27,482 nt of DNA. Origin: CAYSBE01 sp046309355 (lineage in GTDB: Bacteria; Bacteroidota; Bacteroidia; UKL13-3). This document shows, in pieces, positions 1-5,581 of this stretch. The notes under the pieces were generated by a model. That model ran no database searches and was not told where the DNA came from. It was given only the letters and a program-made list of their open reading frames with translations. Every line of letters starts with the position of its first letter. The first letter of the stretch is position 1. The translations under genes and the position numbers were made by a program. The DNA is taken from the NCBI GenBank assembly GCA_046309355.1, contig JBKCPL010000058.1, positions 1 to 27,482 on the forward strand. The letters run 5' to 3'.

Positions 1-179
1 GTGATACGGGTTTGTTTTAACTCTTCTTCGGTACCATTAAACATGGTATCGGTAATGCGAAATCCTAAAATTGCATTGGCCTGTTCAAAAAGTTGTTTCG
101 CTTGTTCGTTGTTGTCGTATAGGTCTTTGCCCATACCGGGAAACTGCGAACCTTGTCCTGGAAAAATATATGCTTTCAT
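1..179 (-). CDS. fabD: Malonyl-CoA:ACP transacylase, 5' part only (runs off window)
   Basis: Reading the minus strand from an ATG at 179 gives an open frame to the window edge (59 full codons). It begins MKAYIFPGQGSQFPGMG. The GQGSQ motif at residues 8-12 is the N-terminal oxyanion-loop signature of FabD, which moves malonyl groups from CoA to acyl carrier protein in fatty acid synthesis in the cytoplasm. The catalytic GHSLG serine lies beyond the window and cannot be checked. The gene sits 30 nt downstream of the PyrR-like gene on the same strand, so the two are probably co-transcribed. Other acyltransferase domains (polyketide synthase AT) share the motif, but a stand-alone start like this favours FabD. 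Confidence 0.9.
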   Translation of the reverse strand, partial: MKAYIFPGQGSQFPGMGKDLYDNNEQAKQLFEQANAILGFRITDTMFNGTEEELKQTRI

Positions 180-209
180 GTGTACTGATTTGATGAAATA
201 AATTATGGA

Positions 210-722
210 TTAACTAAGCCAGGCCGAGAATTTTCCCTTCTCAATTTTGACTTCTACGTGTTCCTGCATAGTGGTAGCCAGTGTCATGCCTATAAAATCT
301 GCACTTACCGGAAATGAGCGGTGGTTTCGGTCAACCAATACCAACGTTTGTATACTTGTGCAGCCCATTTTCACAAATGGCAATAGAGCAAACATGAGTG
401 TACGGCCGCTATTCAGTACATCGTCAACTACGATAACACTCGATTTGCCCTTGCCGTAAACAGGCTCGGGCTTCAGCTTTATTTCTTGCTCATCCGGTTG
501 TTGTTTATTGATAAGCACTTCGGTATACGTAATTTTGACCTGACTGATAGCCACCAACTGTTCGCATACAGCTTTAGCCACATGAGTACCGTTGCCTTTT
601 ACCCCAGCAATAATGAGTTCTTTGGCATCCACGTGCTGTTCATATACCTGATAAGCCAGGCGTTGTACAATACGCTTAATTTGTTGATCAGTAAGTATTT
701 GTGTATGTTTTGCGGTTGTCAT
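210..722 (-). CDS. pyrR: PyrR-like phosphoribosyltransferase
   Basis: A 170-residue protein of the type I phosphoribosyltransferase fold. The PRPP-binding loop VIVVDDVLNSGRT is at residues 96-108, and DRNHRSFPV at 131-139 matches the DRGHRELPI-type segment typical of PyrR rather than of hypoxanthine or adenine PRTases. PyrR proteins act as uracil phosphoribosyltransferases and, in Firmicutes, bind pyr mRNA to attenuate transcription. No pyr gene or attenuator is visible here, so a regulatory role is not supported, only the enzyme family. The frame could be extended to a TTG at 731, but the ATG at 722 is the better start because the -7 promoter element overlaps the TTG. fabD follows after 30 nt. 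The promoter carries a perfect inverted repeat (734-750). Confidence 0.8.
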   Translation of the reverse strand: MTTAKHTQILTDQQIKRIVQRLAYQVYEQHVDAKELIIAGVKGNGTHVAKAVCEQLVAISQVKITYTEVLINKQQPDEQEIKLKPEPVYGKGKSSVIVVDDVLNSGRTLMFALLPFVKMGCTSIQTLVLVDRNHRSFPVSADFIGMTLATTMQEHVEVKIEKGKFSAWLS

Positions 723-728
723 ACGGGT

Positions 729-736
729 CAAAAATA
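729..736 (-). promoter_or_regulatory. -7 promoter element of the PyrR-like gene
   Basis: On the minus strand TATTTTTG is an exact match to the Bacteroidota -7 consensus TAnnTTTG. It ends only 6 nt before the ATG at 722, so the transcript would have almost no leader. No TTG is seen at the usual 19-nt spacing upstream. Its upstream edge overlaps the inverted repeat at 734-750. Confidence 0.5.
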
Positions 737-750
737 GTGTTTTACACTAT
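734..750. promoter_or_regulatory. Perfect inverted repeat, candidate operator
   Basis: ATAGTGT, three T, ACACTAT: two perfect 7-base arms with a 3-nt centre. It overlaps the first three bases of the -7 element of the PyrR-like gene and extends upstream over the spacer. A dimeric regulator binding here would block or reposition RNA polymerase. There is no U-tract after it on either strand that would make it a terminator. No regulator gene is visible nearby, so the binding protein is unknown. Confidence 0.4.
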
Positions 751-784
751 CAGTACTGCGCAGCATCAATTTTTTACTGAAATA

Positions 785-815
785 TTTGTTCTCCATGCCA
801 TATTGCCTATATTTG
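785..815 (+). promoter_or_regulatory. Promoter of rpmE2
   Basis: TTTG at 785-788 and TATATTTG at 808-815, separated by 19 nt, match the Bacteroidota sigma-A consensus (-33 TTTG, -7 TAnnTTTG) exactly. Transcription would start near 819-822, about 20 nt before the ATG at 841. Confidence 0.7.
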
Positions 816-840
816 CCCCCCATTAAACAATTAAACGTCC

Positions 841-1092
841 ATGAAAGCTGAAATACATCCTAAAAATTACAGACTTGTTGTGTTTAAAGATATGTCGAAC
901 GACTATGCCTTTTTAACACGTTCATCGGTTGATACAAAGGAAACCATTAAATGGGAAGACGGCAACGAGTACCCGCTATACAAACTGGAGATTTCACACA
1001 AATCGCATCCGTTTTTTACCGGTACCAATATGCTTATAGATACAGCAGGTCGAATTGACAAGTTCAACAAGCGATACGCCAAGAAAAAGTAG
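841..1092 (+). CDS. rpmE2: Large-subunit ribosomal protein L31 type B
   Basis: An 83-residue basic protein starting MKAEIHPKNYRLVVFKDMS, with FLTRSS at about residues 21-26 and the C-terminal lysine-rich end RYAKKK. This is the pattern of L31 type B (YkgM/RpmE2), which lacks the zinc-binding cysteines of type A; there is no cysteine in this protein. It is a component of the 50S subunit bridging to the small-subunit head. It has its own strong promoter and is followed directly by an intrinsic terminator, so it is a single-gene unit. It is transcribed divergently from the PyrR-like gene. Confidence 0.95.
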   Translation: MKAEIHPKNYRLVVFKDMSNDYAFLTRSSVDTKETIKWEDGNEYPLYKLEISHKSHPFFTGTNMLIDTAGRIDKFNKRYAKKK

Positions 1093-1114
1093 TTTTGATT
1101 TTTCATATGCAATT

Positions 1115-1148
1115 AAGCCTTTCCATACCGGGAAAGGCTTTTTTGTTT
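1115..1148 (+). terminator. Intrinsic terminator of rpmE2
   Basis: Arms AAGCCTTTCC (1115-1124) and GGAAAGGCTT (1131-1140) pair perfectly over 10 bp around a 6-nt loop, followed by TTTTGTTT. It lies 22 nt after the rpmE2 stop codon. Confidence 0.9.
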
Positions 1149-1162
1149 CTATGAAAATAAGT

Positions 1163-1170
1163 TAGGTTTG
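1163..1170 (+). promoter_or_regulatory. -7 promoter element of the GlmU-like gene
   Basis: TAGGTTTG exactly matches TAnnTTTG and ends 8 nt before the ATG at 1179. A TTTTG ending at 1145, inside the U-tract of the rpmE2 terminator, may serve as the -33 element at a slightly short 17-nt spacing. Confidence 0.5.
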
Positions 1171-1178
1171 AAACCATT

Positions 1179-2384
1179 ATGAGCCTGAATTATATACTCT
1201 TCGATAGTCAGTACCGAACAGATTTGTTGCCGCTCACATATACACGTCCGGTGGCTGCCGTACGAATTGGAATTTTAACAATTGCCGAAAAGTGGATGCA
1301 GCATTTGAACGCGGATGTGTCGTATCTAACACAACCCTACTTGCAGCAGCGTTTTCCGCTGAATATATCATCAGATAACGTACTGATAAACGGCAGTGTA
1401 TTGCCTACGGATACGTGTGCGGCAGCTATACACCAACTGCAACCCAATGAAGCACTGATGTCGGGTCAGGAATTAATAGCCATACGGTTAAACGAAGAGG
1501 CTGTTCATACATTCGATGCATCTAAAGCTTGGGAGGGTAAAACCGTTTCACTGCCTACTGTTCCTATTGTACTTAAAAAAGTATACGACATCTTTACAAA
1601 AAACGGAGACGCACTGCAGTATGATTTTAAGAAAATAACTGCCGGTCGAATATCAGAAAAGCTGCCCGCAGGTACCCAAGCTGTAAACCCTGAAAACATT
1701 TTTATAGAGCCCGGAGCAAAAATCGATTTTGCCATCCTCAATGCGTCTACCGGCCCCATATACATTGGTAAAAACACCGAGGTAATGGAAGGTTGTAAAA
1801 TACGTGGGCCATTTGCTTTGTGTGAGGGTGCGGGTTTAAAAATGGATGCCAAAATATACGGGCCTACCACTCTAGGTCCATACTGCAAAGCCGGAGGTGA
1901 GTTGAACAATGTGGTCATGTTTGGTTACAGCAACAAAGGACATGACGGATTTTTAGGCAACGCTGTTATTGGTGAATGGTGTAACCTAGGGGCTGATACA
2001 AACAATTCAAATCTTAAAAACACCTACGAAGAGGTAAAATTATGGAATTACCGCACGGAGAAATTTGAGAAAACCGGACTTACCTTTTGTGGACTCATCA
2101 TGGGCGATCATTCCAAATGCGGGATAAATACCATGTTCAATACCGGTACCGTAGTGGGAACGGGAGCCAATATATTCGGAGCAGGATTCCCACGTAATTT
2201 TATTCCTTCATTTGCATGGGGTGGAGCTCAGGGTTTCGAAACGTTTCAGCTGGCTAAATTTTACAAAACAGCTGAGGCTATGTGTGCCCGCAGAAATATC
2301 CACTTCGATGAAACCGATAGAGCAATTTTACACCATGTATACGAAGAATCGAAACGTTTTCGCTATTGGGAAAAGGAAAATTAG
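1179..2384 (+). CDS. GlmU-like protein with left-handed beta-helix
   Basis: A 401-residue protein of the Bacteroidota GlmU-like family. The N-terminal half (about residues 1-165) resembles a reduced sugar-nucleotidyltransferase domain. It has PLTYTRPVAAVRIG at 18-31 but no GxGTRM pyrophosphorylase loop. From about 172 to 370 it carries irregular hexapeptide repeats of a left-handed beta-helix (IYIGKNTEV, GPTTLGPYCKAGG, NAVIGEWCNLGADTNN), as in acyltransferases. True GlmU makes UDP-GlcNAc; whether this protein does is not shown by the sequence, and the missing loop argues that it is not simply GlmU. It has its own promoter and tpiA follows after 22 nt, so the two probably form an operon. Confidence 0.8.
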   Translation: MSLNYILFDSQYRTDLLPLTYTRPVAAVRIGILTIAEKWMQHLNADVSYLTQPYLQQRFPLNISSDNVLINGSVLPTDTCAAAIHQLQPNEALMSGQELIAIRLNEEAVHTFDASKAWEGKTVSLPTVPIVLKKVYDIFTKNGDALQYDFKKITAGRISEKLPAGTQAVNPENIFIEPGAKIDFAILNASTGPIYIGKNTEVMEGCKIRGPFALCEGAGLKMDAKIYGPTTLGPYCKAGGELNNVVMFGYSNKGHDGFLGNAVIGEWCNLGADTNNSNLKNTYEEVKLWNYRTEKFEKTGLTFCGLIMGDHSKCGINTMFNTGTVVGTGANIFGAGFPRNFIPSFAWGGAQGFETFQLAKFYKTAEAMCARRNIHFDETDRAILHHVYEESKRFRYWEKEN

Positions 2385-2406
2385 TAATTAGAATAAATAC
2401 ACACCT

Positions 2407-3168
2407 ATGAGAAAAAAAATCATTGCAGGCAACTGGAAAATGAACAAGACGTTTGACGAAGGCATGGCCCTCGTATCAGAAATTAGCCATATGATTAGTG
2501 CTGAATACAGCGGTACTGCCGAAGTGGTTATTATACCGCCATTTACCCATATCAATGCCATTAGCCGCATGCTGGCTGATACACAGCTGAAAACAGGTGC
2601 ACAAAATTGCAGCAATCATGCAAGTGGTGCCTATACGGGGGAGGTGAGTGCTGCTATGATAAAAAGCTGTGGGGGAACCTACGTAATTATCGGACACAGC
2701 GAACGCAGGCAATATTTTAATGAACACAACGATTGGTTGGCGCGTAAAACCGATGCCGCACTGGCCGAATCGTTAACGGTAATTTACTGCTGTGGCGAAA
2801 CGCTTGATGAACGCGAAGCAGGAAGCTATAAAAATGTGATTGAAGAACAAATAAGTAAAGGGTTGTTTCACCTCACTGCCGATCAGTTTGCACATATTGT
2901 TATCGCATACGAACCGGTGTGGGCAATAGGTACAGGAAAAACAGCTTCAACTGCACAGGCACAGGAAGTGCATGCCTACATTCGTGGTTTGATAGCTGCC
3001 AGATACGGAGAGTCTGTTGCAGAAAATACAACCATACAATACGGAGGCAGTGTAAAGCCGGATAATGCAGCTGAACTTTTTTCGGCACCCGATATAGATG
3101 GTGCATTAATAGGTGGTGCTGCTCTTCAAAGCAGAAGCTTCACCGATATAGTAAAAGCCATGAAGTAA
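2407..3168 (+). CDS. tpiA: Triose-phosphate isomerase
   Basis: 253 residues, normal length for TIM, which interconverts dihydroxyacetone phosphate and glyceraldehyde 3-phosphate in glycolysis. All key elements are present: N9 and K11 in AGNWKMNK, the electrophile H97 in IIGHSERR, the catalytic base E169 in AYEPVWAIGTGK, the flexible loop 6 at about 170-180, and the phosphate-binding YGGSV (212-216) and GALIGG (232-237). The start ATG follows the GlmU-like stop by 22 nt with no promoter between, so they are likely co-transcribed. A strong terminator follows. Confidence 0.98.
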   Translation: MRKKIIAGNWKMNKTFDEGMALVSEISHMISAEYSGTAEVVIIPPFTHINAISRMLADTQLKTGAQNCSNHASGAYTGEVSAAMIKSCGGTYVIIGHSERRQYFNEHNDWLARKTDAALAESLTVIYCCGETLDEREAGSYKNVIEEQISKGLFHLTADQFAHIVIAYEPVWAIGTGKTASTAQAQEVHAYIRGLIAARYGESVAENTTIQYGGSVKPDNAAELFSAPDIDGALIGGAALQSRSFTDIVKAMK

Positions 3169-3185
3169 TTGATCTGGTCAGTTAT

Positions 3186-3218
3186 AAAAAAAGCCCCGCA
3201 CATGTGCGGGGCTTTTTT
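3186..3218. terminator. Bidirectional intrinsic terminator
   Basis: A perfect 20-bp palindrome (3193-3212, GCCCCGCACA and its complement) is flanked by seven A on the left and six T on the right. It therefore forms a GC-rich hairpin with a U-tract on both strands. It lies 17 nt past the tpiA stop and 29 nt past the stop of the convergent T9SS gene, and serves both. Confidence 0.92.
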
Positions 3219-3246
3219 GTTTGCATGGTGTGCTAGATTTGCTTGA

Positions 3247-5445
3247 TTATTTTACAACAACAAGTCTAATTGTTTTAGCTCCTTTTTCAGAGTCCATTCT
3301 CACAAAGTACATTCCGCTTGCCAAATCGCTTGTGCTGAACTGTATCTGATGCTTACCTGTAGTAAACAAGTTTCTATCTACCTGTTTCAAAACTTTTCCT
3401 GTCAAATCTACAACGGTAATTACCATTTCTGTTTGTTCAGCAATGCTGAAGTTCAGATTAACCTCGTTTTGAGTTGGGTTAGGATACATGATAATATCTG
3501 ATATAGTTCCTGATTTTTCCTGAATGGAAGTAGCAAGCACATTCACTGTTTTAGTAATGGAGTCGCTTCCTATAGCACCTATCGCTACCAGTTTTACCTG
3601 ATACGAACCATTAGACGGGAATGTAAACGAAGGATTTTTAGCTGATGAGGTATCGGTAGTTGAACCGGTTACTCCGAAGTCCCAAAGGTAGGTGGTAGCG
3701 AATCCTTTTTCATCCGTTGTGTTGGTAAACGTAAATGCCCTTGATCCGGCTGCTGTATCTTGAGTGAACGTAAAGTTAGCAACCGGTGTAGAAGATTGGT
3801 CATTAATAATTACAATACTCGTTTGAACAGAGGTTCCGCAAGCGTTTTTAGCTCTTAAGGTAACAGTATATGTTCCATTAGCCGGGAATACAAAGGTTGG
3901 ATTTGCGTCTACAGATGTATCAGCACTTGACCCAGCTACTCCAAAATCCCAGAAATAACTTATAGCCTGTGAAGAGTTATTGGTGAATACAATAGTTCTT
4001 CCAGTTGGCGCACCGGCATTGAAGTTAGCTAATGGATTAGGATAATTTACAGGGGCTGAATTGTAGTTCTCGCTTTGTGGGTTAAATCTGCACCAGCAAT
4101 CGGTCCAGTTGCTGTCAGGGTTATTGCTCATAGCACCTCTGTAAGTTGTAGGAGTAAAGAAAGCATCGCTGATGCGCGGACCGCTGAATGAAGCGCCCGA
4201 GTTGGCAGCAGAACCACCCGAAGGCATAAAGTTAGGATTGGTATAGCTGAACGGATTATTCAAAATACCACCAAAGGTATTGAACGTATCTGTACCGTTT
4301 AGTACTACCTTAGATCTTACCTGCGAAGCGTTAGCTGACGAGTTGTTGATATTATTAAGGTTAGCCAGAATATTATTTTTAAACATCATGGAGTCATTTA
4401 AAAATTTAGCACCTGTGCGCGTACCGTCAACAAATAAACCGGCAGGCCAACCCATAATGATGGAGTTAAAAATGGAAGTAGAAGAATTTCTTCTGATACG
4501 TGCTCCGTTCTGGAACGAGTTGCTGTAACCAAGTGGATTGCCTGATGCAAGCGGACCAACCACAGTCACGTTAGAGAACGTAGGGTCTGTGTACGGATTG
4601 GCTTCAGAGCCGGAGGCATCGTTGTCTGATTCAAAGCCATTGTTAGTTGGTCCTGAACCAATATCATACCAGTTAGAGTCGCGAAGTACGATAGCGAATT
4701 GAACTTTACCTGTAAACCCAAAGTCAACGTCCAGGTCATCATCAATATTTCTGTTCGAAACGAGGTATTTAGCATCTACGTTTCCGCCAAACCATTCAAA
4801 ACCGTCATCATTCACTTGAGTAATTTGAATGTGATGGATATTGGTTCCTTTACCCACACCACCCATGGTTAAACCATTGATTTCATTGCCTGGAGTAATT
4901 ACTACACCACCGTACTCAATGCGAACGTAAGCTAACGAACCCGAGTTGTGGTTAGGGTCAGTGCCACCGTATAAACCATCGCCATTGGCATTATCCAAGT
5001 CACCTTCAACATTGTTTTGAATACCCGGAAGCGATGTTGCTACGGCAGCACCGGGACAAGTAGAGCAATCGGTAGGTCTGTTAATTGCAGCTTGACCTAA
5101 AATAACGATACCTCCCCAATCACCGGGAGCACGAGCTCCGGCAACTTTTGAGGATGTAAAAACAATAGGCTGATTAGGTGTGCCCTCAGCAATCAGTTTT
5201 CCTGTTCTGGTAACAATAAGGGTAGATTTTTTTGCAGGATCTCCACCTTTAATAAGAGTTCCTGGTTGAATGGTTAGAATGGCATTGTTTTTAACATACA
5301 CATAACCATCAAGTGTGTAAATAGTGTCGTTGAACCACGTGGTGTTACTTGTAATTTCACCTGCGGGGATTGTTCTTGTTTTTTGTGCTGACGCTCCGAG
5401 TGAGGCTATGAGCATCAACGTAAAGAAGTAAATTTGGTTTTTCAT
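3247..5445 (-). CDS. Secreted beta-helix/PKD protein with T9SS type A sorting domain
   Basis: A 732-residue exported protein. It has a signal peptide (residues 1-20, cleavage after ASA). From about 30 to 440 there is an extended repetitive, Asn/Gly-rich region of parallel beta-helix type, containing ILTIQPGTLIKGG (56-68), DDGFEWFGGNVDAK (213-226) and an acidic patch IDDDLDVDFG (234-243). Two PKD-like domains follow (about 470-548 and 553-637, each with a WDFG motif). A T9SS type A C-terminal sorting domain (about 653-732) holds YPNPTQNEVNLNF and GMYFVRM. Such proteins cross the outer membrane by the Por secretion system and are anchored at the surface or released. No catalytic domain is recognisable. 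It has its own promoter with TTAACA-type repeats and lies downstream of the TonB-dependent receptor, with which it probably works. Confidence 0.85.
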   Translation of the reverse strand: MKNQIYFFTLMLIASLGASAQKTRTIPAGEITSNTTWFNDTIYTLDGYVYVKNNAILTIQPGTLIKGGDPAKKSTLIVTRTGKLIAEGTPNQPIVFTSSKVAGARAPGDWGGIVILGQAAINRPTDCSTCPGAAVATSLPGIQNNVEGDLDNANGDGLYGGTDPNHNSGSLAYVRIEYGGVVITPGNEINGLTMGGVGKGTNIHHIQITQVNDDGFEWFGGNVDAKYLVSNRNIDDDLDVDFGFTGKVQFAIVLRDSNWYDIGSGPTNNGFESDNDASGSEANPYTDPTFSNVTVVGPLASGNPLGYSNSFQNGARIRRNSSTSIFNSIIMGWPAGLFVDGTRTGAKFLNDSMMFKNNILANLNNINNSSANASQVRSKVVLNGTDTFNTFGGILNNPFSYTNPNFMPSGGSAANSGASFSGPRISDAFFTPTTYRGAMSNNPDSNWTDCWCRFNPQSENYNSAPVNYPNPLANFNAGAPTGRTIVFTNNSSQAISYFWDFGVAGSSADTSVDANPTFVFPANGTYTVTLRAKNACGTSVQTSIVIINDQSSTPVANFTFTQDTAAGSRAFTFTNTTDEKGFATTYLWDFGVTGSTTDTSSAKNPSFTFPSNGSYQVKLVAIGAIGSDSITKTVNVLATSIQEKSGTISDIIMYPNPTQNEVNLNFSIAEQTEMVITVVDLTGKVLKQVDRNLFTTGKHQIQFSTSDLASGMYFVRMDSEKGAKTIRLVVVK

Positions 5446-5464
5446 GGATTGTAAATTGATTAAA

Positions 5465-5520
5465 CAAACCTATACTCCGTTAATAAGCGAATAGTTAATC
5501 GAATGTTAAATCTATGTTAT
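5465..5520 (-). promoter_or_regulatory. Promoter of the T9SS gene with PHO-box-like repeats
   Basis: On the minus strand TAGGTTTG (5465-5472) is an exact -7 element. Exactly 20 nt upstream begins TTAACT (5493-5498). The related hexamers TTAACA (5504-5509) and ATAACA (5515-5520) follow further upstream, each shifted by 11 bp. Direct repeats of TTAACA with 5-nt spacers are the form of the PhoP/PhoB box in Bacillus and resemble Bacteroidota equivalents. The nearest hexamer takes the place of the -33 element, the usual position for an activator. Phosphate control is inferred, not shown. Confidence 0.55.
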
Positions 5521-5527
5521 AAATGTC

Positions 5528-5560
5528 AAAAAAAAAGCACGACCCATGAGCCGTGCTTTT
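5528..5560 (-). terminator. Intrinsic terminator of the TonB-dependent receptor gene
   Basis: On the minus strand AAAAGCACG (5560-5552) pairs with CGTGCTTTT (5541-5533) around a 10-nt loop and runs into a tract of nine T (5536-5528). It starts 22 nt beyond the receptor stop codon, so the downstream T9SS gene depends mainly on its own promoter. Confidence 0.88.
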
Positions 5561-5581
5561 CATCCAAAATCCGTAATAGGC

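Noticed and set aside
1..201. A plus-strand open frame of 66 codons at the left edge
   Set aside because: It lies antisense to the fabD N-terminal region, whose GQGSQ motif is clear on the minus strand; the plus frame shows no family signature.
1505..1918. A 137-codon minus-strand open frame
   Set aside because: Antisense to the beta-helix part of the GlmU-like gene; no recognised motif and no promoter.
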